Positions 17,329-27,674 of a stretch of DNA of 64,000 nucleotides are shown one piece after another. This stretch comes from Bradyrhizobium algeriense (GTDB lineage Bacteria > Pseudomonadota > Alphaproteobacteria > Rhizobiales > Xanthobacteraceae). Within the stretch, counting starts at the first letter, position 1. The number at the start of each line of letters is the position of its first letter. The notes below the pieces were generated by a model. It was not told the DNA's origin and made no database searches. It saw only the letters and a list, made by a program, of their open reading frames with translations. Made by a program: the position numbers and the translations under genes. Where the stretch lies: the NCBI RefSeq assembly GCF_036924595.1, contig NZ_JAZHRV010000001.1, positions 7,219,501 through 7,283,500 on the forward strand, read 5' to 3'.

Positions 17329-18141
17329 TCAGTTCGCCGGCGTAGTGTAGTTGGTGAAGTCGATCTTGAAGAGGCCGGGATCGACCTTCTTGGACGAATC
17401 CAGATTGTAGACCGCAATCGTGGTGTCGTAACCCTGCGGGTCGGTTACCGTCCATTGCTTGAGCTGGCCGTCCTTGACGCCGACCATCAGCATCAGCCGG
17501 CTGGTGCCGATCAGGGCCTGCTTCTCCTCGATGGTGACGCTGATGTAGATGTCATCGGCCGTGACGTTGACGACATTGGTGTCCTTCAGCAGGTCGATCC
17601 GGTCCGACAGCAGGAAGCGCAGCGGCGTTTGCGACAGCGGATAGATGTCCTGGGTCGCAAGCTTCGTATCCCGCACCGCCAGCGACGAGCCGTCGGCGAT
17701 GATCGCGATCGGACTGGGCGCATCGTACTCGAAACGCACCTTGCCCGGCTTCTGGATGTAGAAATCGCCCTTGGTCTTGCTGCCGTCGGGGCCGACCTGG
17801 ACGAAATTTCCGACCAGCGTCTGCAGCGAGGACAGATAGGAACTGACCCGGGCAGCCTGCGCCTTCTGGCTGGCGTCGAAGGTTGCAAAAATATTAGCCG
17901 GGACATTGCGGTTTGGGTCGGGAATCACCGGGTTCGGCGGCGTCTGGGTGGCGCCGGTGGTCGTCGGCCCCTTTTCCTGTGCGCTCATCTGCACGCTGCC
18001 GTCGCGGGCCTTGGCCTTCGGCGCGGGCTTCGGAACCGGCACGGTCTGCGAGCGCGCAGGCGTCGCAAAGCCTGCGATGGATATGGCGATTAAAAGGGCC
18101 AGTCCGGAGCGCAGCCCGCGATGGGTGGGTTGTTGTGTCAT
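17329..18141 (-). CDS. LolA-like outer-membrane lipoprotein carrier protein
   Basis: LolA ferries lipoproteins across the periplasm. The 270-residue protein starts at ATG 18141 (an upstream ATG at 18165 adds 8), has a signal peptide ending near PARSQ, then a proline/lysine-rich linker of about 50 residues, then the LolA fold (YLSSLQTLVGNFVQVGPDG, GKVRFEYDAPSPIAIIADG, TPLRFLLSD). The linker makes it longer than enterobacterial LolA. It lies downstream of ftsK on the same strand, an order also seen in E. coli and relatives (ftsK-lolA). Confidence 0.85.
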   Translation of the reverse strand: MTQQPTHRGLRSGLALLIAISIAGFATPARSQTVPVPKPAPKAKARDGSVQMSAQEKGPTTTGATQTPPNPVIPDPNRNVPANIFATFDASQKAQAARVSSYLSSLQTLVGNFVQVGPDGSKTKGDFYIQKPGKVRFEYDAPSPIAIIADGSSLAVRDTKLATQDIYPLSQTPLRFLLSDRIDLLKDTNVVNVTADDIYISVTIEEKQALIGTSRLMLMVGVKDGQLKQWTVTDPQGYDTTIAVYNLDSSKKVDPGLFKIDFTNYTTPAN

Positions 18142-18266
18142 CAGGTATTTCGGATCTCTATTCAACGAGGCACCCCGCTGCCGGCCATTTTATCGTGCTT
18201 TCGACCAAAGGAGGTATCGTTTTTCCGTGAAAATCGTTGCGCCGAAACCCCGTTTGGCGCCGGTAT

Positions 18267-20708
18267 CTAGAATCCGCCCTCTTCTTCCGCGACCAGAATT
18301 TCGCGCTTGCCGGCGTGATTCGCCTGCCCAACGATGCCTTCGAGTTCCATCCGTTCCATCAACGACGCGGCGCGGTTGTAGCCGATCTGCAGCCGGCGCT
18401 GAATATAGGAGGTCGAGGCCTTGCGGTCGCGCTTGACGATCGCAACCGCCTGCGAGAACAGGTCGCCGCCGCCATCGCCGCCCATGCCGGTGGAATCGAA
18501 CACCGCGCCGTCCTCGTCGGTCGGCTCTTCCGCGGTGACCGCCTCCAGATATTCCGGCTGGCCCTGCGTCTTGAGGTGACGCACGACCTTCTCGACTTCC
18601 TCGTCGGAGACGAATGGCCCGTGCACGCGGCTGATGCGTCCGCCGCCGGCCATATAGAGCATGTCGCCCTGGCCGAGCAGTTGCTCGGCGCCCATTTCGC
18701 CGAGGATGGTGCGACTGTCGATTTTCGAGGTGACCTGAAACGAGATACGGGTCGGGAAGTTCGCCTTGATGGTGCCGGTGATGACGTCGACCGAGGGACG
18801 CTGGGTTGCGAGGATCACGTGCAGGCCGGCGGCGCGCGCCATCTGGGCGAGACGCTGCACCGCGCCTTCGATGTCCTTGCCGGCCACCATCATCAGGTCG
18901 GCCATTTCGTCGACGATGATGACGATAAAGGGCAGCGGTTCGAGGTCGAGCTTTTCGTCCTCGTAGATCGCCTTGCCGGTTTCCTTGTCGAAGCCGGTAT
19001 GCACCGTGCGCGTCAGTTCTTCGCCCTTGCCCTTGGCTTCGACGAGGCGCTGGTTATAACCGTCGATGTTGCGCACACCGAGCTTGGCCATTTTCTTGTA
19101 GCGCTCTTCCATCTCGCGCACGGCCCATTTCAGCGCCACCACCGCCTTCTTCGGGTCGGTCACGACCGGCGTCAGCAGATGCGGGATGCCGTCATAGACG
19201 GAGAGTTCGAGCATTTTTGGATCGACCATGATCAGGCGGCACTGATCCGGCCGCAAGCGGTAGACCAGGCTCAGGATCATGGTGTTGATCGCGACTGATT
19301 TGCCGGAGCCGGTGGTACCGGCGATCAGCATATGCGGCGTGCGCGCCAGATCGATGATGATGGATTCGCCGCCGATATTCTTACCGAGGCAGAGCGGAAG
19401 TTTCGCGTGCGACTCGTCCTTCGTGGTCAGCAATTCGCGCAGGTAAACCTTTTCGCGATGCACATTCGGCAGTTCGATGCCGATGGCGTTGCGGCCGGCG
19501 ACCACGGCGACGCGGGCCGAGAGCGCGCTCATCGAGCGGGCGATATCGTCGGCAAGGCCGATCACGCGCGAGGATTTGATGCCGGGCGCCGGTTCGAGTT
19601 CGTAGAGCGTCACGACCGGGCCGGGGTTGGCCTTGACGATCTCGCCGCGGACGCCGAAATCGCCGAGCACGCCTTCCAGCGCGCGCGAATTGGCCTCCAG
19701 CTCGGCCTTGCTGAGCGGTTGCCGATCCGATGCCTTTGGTGCCGTCAGCACCGAGACCGAAGGCAGTTCGAATTTGTCGGATTTGCGTGCCGCCGTGCGC
19801 GGCGCGGCCTTCTTGCGCGGAGCGCGAGCGGCCGGGACTTCCTCGTCCTCGTCTTCCTCTTCTTCCTCGTCCTCGAATTCCTCTTCCCGCGGGGCCAGTG
19901 CCGGTGCAGCGCGGCCTTTGAGGCTCGGTTCCTGACGTTCGAACGAGGCGGTGCGAGGCGGCGGCGAACTCGACACCAGCGATCGATAGGCCGCGCTCAT
20001 CAGCCAAGCGAGCCGCGCCTTTGCGCTCATCAGCGCGTGATACACCCATCCGAGCGAAACCGAACTGCGATCCCCTTCTTCCTCGAAGGGCGCGTCATCG
20101 TCCTCGATCGGTGTCAGCTCTTCATCTCTCGGACGCGAGCCCCAGCCGCTGGCAAACAGGAAGGCCGCGCACATCGCCACGAACAGGATGATGCCGAGAA
20201 CGAGACGATAGGTGAAGCCGGCCGGACCGAATACCACGGCCGGCGCCCGCACCAGCGCGTCGCCGACGACGCCGCCAAGGCCGGTCGGCAGCGCCCACGT
20301 TCCGCCATGCGGCCAGCAGCTTGCAAAGCCCGCCGCGATCACCGTGCAGAGAATCCAGCATCCAAGGCGCAGCGCTTCGCGGTCGAAGGTGCGATGGGTC
20401 AGCATGCGCCAGCCCCACACCGCGATGGGGAGGATCAGCATGATCGCGCCGAGGCCGAGAATCTGCATCAGGAGATCGGCGCCGATCGCGCCGGGATAGC
20501 CGAGAACGTTGCGGATCGGGCGTGAAGTCGCGTGGCTCAGGCTCGGGTCCTGCACCGACCACGTCATCAACGCTGCCGCCGCCACGCCGGACAGCCCGAT
20601 CAGGCCGAGGCCTGCAAGCTCGCGCAGCCGTCGCGCGAGGGCGTCGCGGATCGAGACCGGCAGATGGCCGACCAGGGGAATGACACGTTCGATCGCTGGC
20701 ATGCTCAT
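18267..20708 (-). CDS. ftsK: DNA translocase FtsK
   Basis: FtsK pumps chromosome ends through the closing septum and activates XerCD recombination at dif. The 813-residue protein has four or so N-terminal membrane helices (about 30-190), a linker with a strongly acidic run followed by a basic stretch (about 270-315), the RecA-type motor with Walker A GTTGSGKS (lysine near 470) and Walker B ([11 protein letters not shown]), and the C-terminal gamma winged helix ([22 protein letters not shown]). The linker is short compared with E. coli FtsK. Confidence 0.96.
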   Translation of the reverse strand: MSMPAIERVIPLVGHLPVSIRDALARRLRELAGLGLIGLSGVAAAALMTWSVQDPSLSHATSRPIRNVLGYPGAIGADLLMQILGLGAIMLILPIAVWGWRMLTHRTFDREALRLGCWILCTVIAAGFASCWPHGGTWALPTGLGGVVGDALVRAPAVVFGPAGFTYRLVLGIILFVAMCAAFLFASGWGSRPRDEELTPIEDDDAPFEEEGDRSSVSLGWVYHALMSAKARLAWLMSAAYRSLVSSSPPPRTASFERQEPSLKGRAAPALAPREEEFEDEEEEEDEDEEVPAARAPRKKAAPRTAARKSDKFELPSVSVLTAPKASDRQPLSKAELEANSRALEGVLGDFGVRGEIVKANPGPVVTLYELEPAPGIKSSRVIGLADDIARSMSALSARVAVVAGRNAIGIELPNVHREKVYLRELLTTKDESHAKLPLCLGKNIGGESIIIDLARTPHMLIAGTTGSGKSVAINTMILSLVYRLRPDQCRLIMVDPKMLELSVYDGIPHLLTPVVTDPKKAVVALKWAVREMEERYKKMAKLGVRNIDGYNQRLVEAKGKGEELTRTVHTGFDKETGKAIYEDEKLDLEPLPFIVIIVDEMADLMMVAGKDIEGAVQRLAQMARAAGLHVILATQRPSVDVITGTIKANFPTRISFQVTSKIDSRTILGEMGAEQLLGQGDMLYMAGGGRISRVHGPFVSDEEVEKVVRHLKTQGQPEYLEAVTAEEPTDEDGAVFDSTGMGGDGGGDLFSQAVAIVKRDRKASTSYIQRRLQIGYNRAASLMERMELEGIVGQANHAGKREILVAEEEGGF

Positions 20709-20721
20709 GGGGGCCCTGCGA

Positions 20722-21945
20722 TTAATCCAGAATTTCGACCAGCCGGTGCAATGCCTCGGCCGTTGATTCGCTGTCGGAGACCAGCGCGAGGCGGATGTAG
20801 CCTGCGCCGGGATTGAAGCCGTCGTTCTGCGGTCGCGACAGATAACTTCCCGGGATCACGCGGACGCCCGCGTCCCGATAGAGTTTGACCGCCACAGCCT
20901 CGTCGCCGCCGCGCTCGGAGACGTCGAGCCAGACGCAGAAGCCGCCAGCGGGTCGCACATAGCCGTAGCGGCTGCCGAGAATCTGGTCGGCGAGATCGAA
21001 CTTGATACGGTAAAGTCTGCGGTTTTCTTCGACGTGCATTTCGTCGCTATAGGCGGCGACCGCGACGTGCTGCAGCGGCACCGGCACCTGGGGTGCCGCG
21101 ACATTGCGCAATTCGTGAAAGGCCGCGAGAAACTTTCGGTCGCCCGCGGCAAAGCCGACGCGCATGCCGGGCAGGTTCGAGCGCTTCGACAGCGACTGGA
21201 ACGCAACCACGTTGGCAAAATCGGGACCAGCGCATTCCAGCGCGCTGCCCGGCGCCTGCCTTGTGTAGATTTCCGAATAGCACTCGTCGCTCAGGATCAT
21301 GAAGCCATGGCGGTCGGCGAGCTTCTTCAAGCGCATAAAGTAGTCGCGCGAGGCGACCGAACCTTGCGGATTGGCGGGCGAGGCGATGAACATCGCCACG
21401 GTTCGGGCCAGCGTCGCCTCGTCGAGCGCGTCGAGATCCGGCAAAAATCCGTTGGCGAGAGTGGTCGGCAGGTAAATCAGTTCGCAACCGGCGGCGCGGG
21501 CGCCCGCGCCATAGGCCGGATAAAACGGGTTGGGCATCAGGATCGCGGGCCTGCCCTTGCGCGGGCCAACATAACGGGCGGCGGTGATCGCCGCGAAAAA
21601 CAGCCCCTCGCGGCTGCCGCTCAGCACCAGGATTTCGCTCTCGGGATCGATCAGCCGCGGGAGCTGGAACCTGGTCGAAAGCCAATTGGCTGCTGCCCGC
21701 CGGAACGGCTCGATCCCCTTGGCCAGGGGATAGCGGCCGAAATCAGCAATGTGCTTCGCCAGAACCGGCCCGACAAAATCCGGCACAGGGTGCTGCGGCT
21801 CGCCCAATGACAGCGTAATCAATGGCTTGGCGGGCTGGTACGGCGCCAGCAGCTCGGTGGTGCGCAGAAAGGGCGAACGCTCGGCCTGACCGGCAGGTAC
21901 GCTGCCGGCGCCCTGCGCCACGCCGGAAGAGGCAGTCATCGCCAT
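20722..21945 (-). CDS. class I/II PLP aminotransferase (DapC-like)
   Basis: The 407-residue fold-type I aminotransferase shows the substrate-pocket [10 protein letters not shown], the ASPANPQG turn, DECYSEIY and the PLP lysine in [13 protein letters not shown]. The overall pattern resembles succinyldiaminopimelate aminotransferases (lysine and peptidoglycan precursor pathway), but specificity cannot be read from the sequence. The gene ends 13 bp before ftsK on the same strand, so the two may be co-transcribed. Confidence 0.85.
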   Translation of the reverse strand: MAMTASSGVAQGAGSVPAGQAERSPFLRTTELLAPYQPAKPLITLSLGEPQHPVPDFVGPVLAKHIADFGRYPLAKGIEPFRRAAANWLSTRFQLPRLIDPESEILVLSGSREGLFFAAITAARYVGPRKGRPAILMPNPFYPAYGAGARAAGCELIYLPTTLANGFLPDLDALDEATLARTVAMFIASPANPQGSVASRDYFMRLKKLADRHGFMILSDECYSEIYTRQAPGSALECAGPDFANVVAFQSLSKRSNLPGMRVGFAAGDRKFLAAFHELRNVAAPQVPVPLQHVAVAAYSDEMHVEENRRLYRIKFDLADQILGSRYGYVRPAGGFCVWLDVSERGGDEAVAVKLYRDAGVRVIPGSYLSRPQNDGFNPGAGYIRLALVSDSESTAEALHRLVEILD

Positions 21946-22071
21946 GTCTGAAACGCCAGCACTTTCAATAGCGGTCGAGGGACCAAACCTCCGACCGGAA
22001 ACACATCAAACCACCATAGATACGGCGAGGTTAAGACGCGATTAACCATCGACCGACCTGTACAATTTGCG

Positions 22072-22102
22072 CGGTATTACCATATCTAAAGTCGGTATTA
22101 CC
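22072..22102. promoter_or_regulatory. direct repeat of CGGTATTACC, candidate antitoxin operator
   Basis: CGGTATTACC occurs at 22072-22081 and again at 22093-22102, 21 bp apart (two helical turns). Each copy is nearly self-complementary (GGTA-T-TACC). The pair directly precedes the AbrB-like antitoxin gene, as expected for autoregulation by such proteins; binding is an inference. Confidence 0.5.
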
Positions 22103-22103
22103 G

Positions 22104-22349
22104 GTGCAGGGGTCTGCCCTGGCAACGACAGTCACAAGTAAGGGCCAAGTGACGATTCCAAAGCCGGTGCGCGAGCACCTCGGGATCGCTCCGGGTAGCC
22201 AGGTCGAGTTCCGGCGCGCCGCCGACGGCAGCATCGTGATCGAAAAAGTCGAAGCGACAAAGGAACCCAGTCGCCTTGCCAAGCTGGTCGGTATAGCCGG
22301 ACCCGGTCCCTCCACGGATGAAATCATGGCGATCACGCGCGGGGATTAG
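22104..22349 (+). CDS. AbrB/MazE-type antitoxin-like DNA-binding protein
   Basis: The protein contains a swapped-hairpin AbrB domain, visible as TTVTSKGQVTIPKPVREHLGI, followed by a C-terminal tail of about 35 residues of the kind that wraps a toxin. The start is doubtful: GTG 22104 has no ribosome-binding site, whereas CTG 22119-22121 has AGGGG at good spacing and sits where homologues usually begin. It may be an ATG lost by mutation. The next gene is a truncated PIN-type toxin, so the antitoxin may be an orphan. Confidence 0.75.
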   Translation: MQGSALATTVTSKGQVTIPKPVREHLGIAPGSQVEFRRAADGSIVIEKVEATKEPSRLAKLVGIAGPGPSTDEIMAITRGD

Positions 22350-22352
22350 TCC

Positions 22353-22478
22353 GTGACGCTCGTTGATTCGAACATCCTGCTGGACGTCTTCACGCAGACT
22401 GAAGGCTGGTGGGAGTGGTCGCTTGCACAACTCGAGGACGCGGCTCGTCGCGGCCCTCTGCTTACTTTCCGGCCGTGA
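22353..22478 (+). pseudogene. truncated PIN-domain (VapC-like) toxin remnant
   Basis: A 41-codon frame starts at GTG 22353, 3 bp after the antitoxin stop. It begins with LVDSNILLDVFT, the first acidic motif of PIN ribonucleases, and continues through WWEWSLAQLEDAARRG, then hits a stop at 22476. A working PIN domain needs about 130 residues and three or four acidic residues, and no continuation was recognised downstream. This reads as a toxin gene that lost its 3' two-thirds. Confidence 0.65.
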
Positions 22479-22542
22479 CGTTGATCACGCCGGAAAGCGA
22501 CGCGCGTACCTAGTTCCGGCCCGGGTTCGGCAAATCCGCTGC

Positions 22543-22578
22543 ACAAAAAGAAAGGGGCTCCAACTTGCGCTGGAGCCC
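22543..22578 (-). terminator. rho-independent terminator of amtB (copy 1)
   Basis: Read on the minus strand, GGGGCTCCAGC and its complement form an 11-bp GC-rich stem with a 4-base loop (22553-22578). The stem is followed by a T-rich run (TTTCTTTTT). It lies about 105 bp past the amtB stop codon. Confidence 0.85.
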
Positions 22579-22683
22579 CTCAACGGTCAGGGCATTGCCG
22601 GGTATGTGCCCGAACCGGAGTTGTGGATGCGACCCCGGGGCAACGACTACGTTGTCCCTTGGGGGATCGCATCCCGGGAGAAC

Positions 22684-24126
22684 TTACATGTTGTAGGCGC
22701 GCTCCGTGTGCTCGGTGACGTCGAGGCCTTCACGCTCGGTTTCGACGTTGACGCGCAGGCCGACGATCACGTCGACCACCTTGTAGAGGATCGCCGAACC
22801 GATGCCCGACCACACCAGCGTGGTGGAGACGCCCCAGAGCTGCGAGGTCATCTGCGCAACGAAGTCGTAGTCGGCGATCTTGCCGGCGGCGTAATCCATG
22901 ACGCCGGTACCGCCGAGGGCCGGATTCACCAGGATGCCGGTGCCGAGCGCGCCGATGATGCCGCCGATGCAGTGGACGCCGAACACGTCGAGCGAGTCGT
23001 CATAGCCGAGCGAGTTCTTCACCACGGTGCAGAAGAACAGGCAGACGACGCCGACCACGAGACCAAGCACGATCGCGCCCATCGGACCGGAATAGCCGGC
23101 CGCAGGCGTGACCGCCACGAGGCCCGCCACCGCGCCCGACAACGCGCCGAGCACCGAAGGATGACCCTTGACGATCCATTCCGCGAACATCCAGGCCATC
23201 GCCGCCGCTGCGGTTGCAACGAAGGAGTTGGTCATGGCGAGCGCGGCGCCGCCGGAGGCTTCGAGGTTCGATCCGGCGTTGAAGCCGAACCAGCCGACCC
23301 AGAGCAGCGAAGCGCCGATCATGGTCATGGTCAGCGAGTGCGGAGCCATCAGCTCCTTGCCGTAGCCGACGCGCTTGCCGATCAGGAGCGCACCAACAAG
23401 GCCGGCGATACCGGCGTTGATATGCACCACGGTGCCGCCGGCGAAGTCGATTGCGCCCTTCTTGAAGATCCAGCCGGCATCGGCGTTGATCTCGTCGAGC
23501 TTGGCCTGCGCCGCGGTCTTCGCCGCACCGTCAGCCGCCGCGGCGAGCGCCTTGGCTGCATCCGTGATCAGATCCGGACCGGGCCAGTACCAGACCATAT
23601 GCGCGATCGGCAGATAGATCAGGGTCACCCAGAGCGGAACGAACAAGGCAACCGCCGCGAACTTCATGCGTTCGGCGAAGGCGCCGACGATGAGGGCAGG
23701 CGTGATCGCCGCGAAGGTCATCTGGAAGCAGATATAGATGAGCTCGGTGATGTTGGCATCGACGCTGAAGGTTGCGGCTTTCGATTCCAGGGTTACGCCC
23801 ATCAGGAAGGCCTTGGAGAAGCCGCCGATGAAGTCGGAACCGCCGGTGAAGGCGAGGCTGTAGCCGTAGAGCGACCAGAGCAGGACGACGATGCAGACGG
23901 TGTAGAACACCTGCATCAGGACCGAGAGCATGTTCTTGGAACGGACGAGACCGCCGTAGAACAGCGCCAGGCCGGGAATGGTCATCAACAGCACCAGCAC
24001 TGTCGACGTCAGCATCCAGGCGTTGTCGCCCTTGTTGACGGTTGGTTCGGCGTAGGCCGCGGTCGCGGCGAACAGGCCGACTGCGAGGGCCGCCAGTCCC
24101 GCGCTATAGGGACGTTTAAACGTCAT
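22684..24126 (-). CDS. amtB: ammonium transporter AmtB (copy 1)
   Basis: Amt proteins are trimeric inner-membrane channels for ammonium. The 480-residue protein has a cleavable signal sequence ending near AAYAE, about eleven membrane helices, and the two pore histidines in DFAGGTVVHINAG and DVFGVHCIGG. A soluble insert of roughly 40 residues rich in Ala, Lys and Asp separates two helices around residue 190, absent from the neighbouring paralogue. It is the last gene of a glnK-amtB-glnK-amtB run, 38 bp behind glnK, whose product would close the channel when nitrogen is plentiful. Confidence 0.96.
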   Translation of the reverse strand: MTFKRPYSAGLAALAVGLFAATAAYAEPTVNKGDNAWMLTSTVLVLLMTIPGLALFYGGLVRSKNMLSVLMQVFYTVCIVVLLWSLYGYSLAFTGGSDFIGGFSKAFLMGVTLESKAATFSVDANITELIYICFQMTFAAITPALIVGAFAERMKFAAVALFVPLWVTLIYLPIAHMVWYWPGPDLITDAAKALAAAADGAAKTAAQAKLDEINADAGWIFKKGAIDFAGGTVVHINAGIAGLVGALLIGKRVGYGKELMAPHSLTMTMIGASLLWVGWFGFNAGSNLEASGGAALAMTNSFVATAAAAMAWMFAEWIVKGHPSVLGALSGAVAGLVAVTPAAGYSGPMGAIVLGLVVGVVCLFFCTVVKNSLGYDDSLDVFGVHCIGGIIGALGTGILVNPALGGTGVMDYAAGKIADYDFVAQMTSQLWGVSTTLVWSGIGSAILYKVVDVIVGLRVNVETEREGLDVTEHTERAYNM

Positions 24127-24164
24127 TTGGTTTTACTCCTGAGTGGTAAGGTTTGAGCGCGAAA

Positions 24165-24503
24165 TCAGAGGGCCGCAGCATCCGCCTCACCCGTGCGGAT
24201 GCGCACCGCATGGTCGAGGTTGATGACGAAGATCTTGCCGTCGCCGATCTGGCCGGTCTTGGCAGCGGAGGTGATGGCGTCGATGGTCTTGTCGACCTGA
24301 TCCGAGGCGACAGCGACCTCGATCTTGATCTTGGGCAGGAAGCTCACGGCATATTCGGCGCCGCGATAGATTTCCGTATGGCCCTTCTGGCGGCCATACC
24401 CTTTGACTTCCGTCACCGTAAGACCATGAACGCCAATGGCGGTCAGGGCATCACGAACTTCTTCGAGCTTGAATGGCTTGATGATCGCCATAACAATTTT
24501 CAT
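24165..24503 (-). CDS. glnK: nitrogen regulatory protein P-II GlnK (copy 1)
   Basis: The 112-residue PII protein starts at ATG 24503. It has the T-loop [17 protein letters not shown] with the uridylylation tyrosine Y51, and the C-terminal signature GKIFV...AVRIRTGE. It senses ATP/ADP and 2-oxoglutarate, is modified by GlnD, and binds AmtB. A longer frame from 24566 would add 21 residues outside the family. A sigma-54-like promoter lies about 105 bp upstream. Confidence 0.96.
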   Translation of the reverse strand: MKIVMAIIKPFKLEEVRDALTAIGVHGLTVTEVKGYGRQKGHTEIYRGAEYAVSFLPKIKIEVAVASDQVDKTIDAITSAAKTGQIGDGKIFVINLDHAVRIRTGEADAAAL

Positions 24504-24607
24504 GGGTCCTATCCCCGCTTGGGCCCGGTTCAGACCGACCGGGCGTTCTCGACTGAGGTTCACCACGCGGAGATGTTCACTACGCGGGCACAGCCATGAC
24601 CCTTAGA

Positions 24608-24623
24608 ATCAAATGCCGTGCCA
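24608..24623 (-). promoter_or_regulatory. candidate sigma-54 promoter for glnK-amtB (copy 1)
   Basis: On the minus strand the sequence TGGCACGGCATTTGAT matches the -24 element TGGCACG exactly and has the right 4-bp spacing to TTG of the -12 element; the usual GC after TT reads GA. It would start transcription about 95 bp before glnK. PII-Amt operons of this group are commonly NtrC/RpoN controlled, but the weak -12 box leaves doubt. Confidence 0.5.
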
Positions 24624-24719
24624 GATCGGGACCGTTTCCTAACAGACTATGAATCCGGCCCTTTTCGCCCTTAGCGGGAATTGCACGTTCCTGCGCCATT
24701 CCGTCGCGCCCAAAGCGTA

Positions 24720-24752
24720 GTCAGGCCTGCCCAAATCGCGGGCAGGCCTGAC
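24720..24752 (-). terminator. strong hairpin after amtB (copy 2), terminator-like
   Basis: GTCAGGCCTGCCC and its exact complement form a 13-bp stem with a 7-base loop about 55 bp past the amtB stop. No T-run follows on the minus strand, so it is not a textbook terminator. It could stop RNA decay or separate the two glnK-amtB units. Confidence 0.45.
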
Positions 24753-24807
24753 AGGCATCACAATCCTGCTCAGCGGCCGGGCAAGAAAACGGTAATGGGG
24801 TGGGGAT

Positions 24808-26112
24808 CTATTGCAGCGCTTCGCCGTGCTGCGAGATATCGAGGCCTTCCAGCTCCTGCTGCATCGACACCCGCAGCGGGGCGAACACGCCAACGAACTT
24901 GAGCAGCACAAAGGTAACGCCGCCGGACCACACCAGCGTCGCGGCGATCCCATAGAGCTGGATCAGGACCTGTTGCGCATTGCCCTCGATCAGACCTGGG
25001 GTGCCGCCGATCGCGTTCACCGCGAACACGCCGGCGAGCAATGTGCCGGTTAATCCGCCAATGCCGTGGACGCCGAACACGTCGAGCGAGTCGTCATATT
25101 TGAGGCGCTGCTTGAGCCAGGTGCAGGCCCAGAAACAGAGCGTTCCCGCGACGACGCCGATCAGGACGCCGTGCCACGGCGCAACGAATCCGGAGGCCGG
25201 CGTGATGGTGCCAAGCCCCGCGACGGCGCCCGATATCATGCCGAGCACCGACGGCTTGCGCCGTGTCCCCCATTCGATCGCGGCCCAGGTCAGCGCGCCG
25301 GCGCAGGCGGCCAGATGGGTTGCTGTGATCGCCATCACCGCGCGCGAGTTCGCGCCCAGCGCCGATCCGCCATTGAAGCCGAACCAGCCGACCCACAACA
25401 ATCCGGTGCCAATCACGGCAAGTGACAGGTCGAACGGCGCGAGGTTCTCGCTGCCATAGCCGTGACGCGGGCCCATCACCTTCGCCGCAACCAGTCCGCC
25501 GATGCCGGCGGAAAGATGAACGACGAGGCCGCCGGCGAAATCCAGCACGCCCCAGGTGGCAAGGAATCCGCCACCCCACACCCAGTGCGCGAGCGGCACA
25601 TAGACGAACATGAACCAGCCGACGGAGAACAGGAGATAGGCCGAGAATCGCATCCGGTCCGCCACGGCGCCTGCCACCAGCGCTACCGTGATGATCGCAA
25701 ACGTCATCTGATACAGCATGAAGAGCGCTTCCGGTATCGTCTTCGCCGCCGGGTTGACGCTCTCCATCGTCATTCCGATCAAAAACCAGCGGTCGAGCGT
25801 GCCGATCCAGGGACCGTCGCCGACGAAGGCCAGCGAATAGCCGAACGCCACCCAGAGAATCGAGATGATCGCAACGGAAGCGAGGCTCTGCGCCATTGTC
25901 GCCAGCACGTTCTTCTTGCGCACCATGCCGGAATAGAACAGCGCCAGACCCGGTATCGTCATCATCAATACCAGCGCGGTGGCAACGATCATCCACGCGG
26001 TGTCGGCGGCATTGATCGTGGACGTCTCGGCCAAGGCCGGCGTCGCGAGTGAGCTCGCCGCAAGAGCGATGAGCGCAGCATTCCCCGCTGCACGATACGA
26101 TGGTGCCCCCAT
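24808..26112 (-). CDS. amtB: ammonium transporter AmtB (copy 2)
   Basis: This second Amt paralogue has 434 residues from ATG 26112; the longer frame from 26268 would overlap glnK and adds an unrelated N terminus. It has a signal peptide ending near ATPALAE, about eleven membrane helices, and the pore histidines in DFAGGLVVHLSAG and DVFGVHGIGG. It lacks the soluble insert of copy 1. It follows glnK copy 2 after about 90 bp on the same strand. Confidence 0.95.
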   Translation of the reverse strand: MGAPSYRAAGNAALIALAASSLATPALAETSTINAADTAWMIVATALVLMMTIPGLALFYSGMVRKKNVLATMAQSLASVAIISILWVAFGYSLAFVGDGPWIGTLDRWFLIGMTMESVNPAAKTIPEALFMLYQMTFAIITVALVAGAVADRMRFSAYLLFSVGWFMFVYVPLAHWVWGGGFLATWGVLDFAGGLVVHLSAGIGGLVAAKVMGPRHGYGSENLAPFDLSLAVIGTGLLWVGWFGFNGGSALGANSRAVMAITATHLAACAGALTWAAIEWGTRRKPSVLGMISGAVAGLGTITPASGFVAPWHGVLIGVVAGTLCFWACTWLKQRLKYDDSLDVFGVHGIGGLTGTLLAGVFAVNAIGGTPGLIEGNAQQVLIQLYGIAATLVWSGGVTFVLLKFVGVFAPLRVSMQQELEGLDISQHGEALQ

Positions 26113-26203
26113 GGAATTCCCCCGGCCTGTTGTCGTTTTGTTGTCGTTTCTTGGCTTCTCGCGATCGGCGTCGTTGCCACCGCGCCTTGAACTCAGTGAA
26201 GCC

Positions 26204-26695
<492 letters not shown>

Positions 26696-26789
26696 TCACT
26701 GTACAGGCGGTAGGATCGTCCGCCAAAATACGGTTTCACCGCCAGCCACTCCGCCGGCTCTCCCATTTCCACGGCTCAAGGAAATAATA

Positions 26790-27671
26790 ATGTCGAACCG
26801 ATCGTGGTTTTATGCATCCAGCGGCCAGCAACAGGGCCCTTATCCGGAAGCCCAGCTTCGCGACCTCATTACCCGGGGCACGGTCAGCGCGGATACGTTG
26901 GTCTGGACCGAGGGGATGTCGGGCTGGCAACGGGCAGGGGAAATCCCCGGTCTGGTACCTGGCGGATCCGGCCCGCCCGCTTTCGCGCAGCCCGGTGGCC
27001 CGCCACAAATGGCCGGAAGCTATAGCGGGGGCCCGCTGTCGATTGATTTCGGAATTCTGGAGTTTGTCTGGCGCAGCCTCGTACTCGTGATCGGCCTCAT
27101 CTTCATCATCCCGGGACCATGGGTCGTGGTGTGGTACGCAAAATGGTTCGTTCCCTGCGTCCAAGTGCCGGGACGGCCGAACCTCGGCTTCGCAGGCGAG
27201 CCGATGACGATCGTTCCCTGGTATTTCGGAGCTGCCGTCATCATTATCGGGGTTGGCCTGACCGGCATCGAGTGGCTCGGCAATCTGGTGAACATCGGCC
27301 AGCTGGTTCTCTACTGGCTTTTCCTGAAATGGTTTATCGCGAACCTTTCGTCCAATGGGCAGCCGCTCGGGCTCAGCTTCTCCGGTTCGGTGTGGGCTTA
27401 TATCGGCTGGTCCATTCTGGCCGTGATTTCCATCATCACGATCGTCGGCTGGGCCTGGGTTTACGTCGCCTGGCTGCGATGGTTTTGTCGGAACATCGAG
27501 GGCACGCGGCGTGAAGTCCTCTTCATCGGCAGCGGATTGGAGTTTCTGTGGCGCGCGCTCGTGTCTGTGATCGGCTTCTTCTTCATCATCCCGATACCTT
27601 GGGTATATCGATGGATGTCGCAGTGGCTGGCGTCACAGACCGTTTTGGCGGAGCGCGGCGCGACCGCGTAA
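26790..27671 (+). CDS. GYF_2-domain membrane protein with internal repeats
   Basis: The 293-residue protein opens with a GYF_2 (DUF4339) domain, seen as WFYASSGQQQGPYPEAQL...GTVSADTLVWTEGMSGWQ (residues about 6-48), then a Pro/Gly linker and several membrane helices. Two helical segments are clearly repeated: EFVWRSLVLVIGLIFIIPGP near 91-110 and EFLWRALVSVIGFFFIIPIP near 251-270, each followed by a W-rich tail, with a more divergent middle copy. The C-terminal part has no assigned role. The gene is divergent from glnK and ends 3 bp from the convergent tesB. Confidence 0.75.
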   Translation: MSNRSWFYASSGQQQGPYPEAQLRDLITRGTVSADTLVWTEGMSGWQRAGEIPGLVPGGSGPPAFAQPGGPPQMAGSYSGGPLSIDFGILEFVWRSLVLVIGLIFIIPGPWVVVWYAKWFVPCVQVPGRPNLGFAGEPMTIVPWYFGAAVIIIGVGLTGIEWLGNLVNIGQLVLYWLFLKWFIANLSSNGQPLGLSFSGSVWAYIGWSILAVISIITIVGWAWVYVAWLRWFCRNIEGTRREVLFIGSGLEFLWRALVSVIGFFFIIPIPWVYRWMSQWLASQTVLAERGATA

Positions 27672-27674
27672 GCT

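Noticed and set aside
22363..24156. Long plus-strand open frame opposite amtB copy 1
   Set aside because: His/Asp/Arg-rich composition is typical of antisense reading of a membrane-protein gene; amtB is certain on the other strand.
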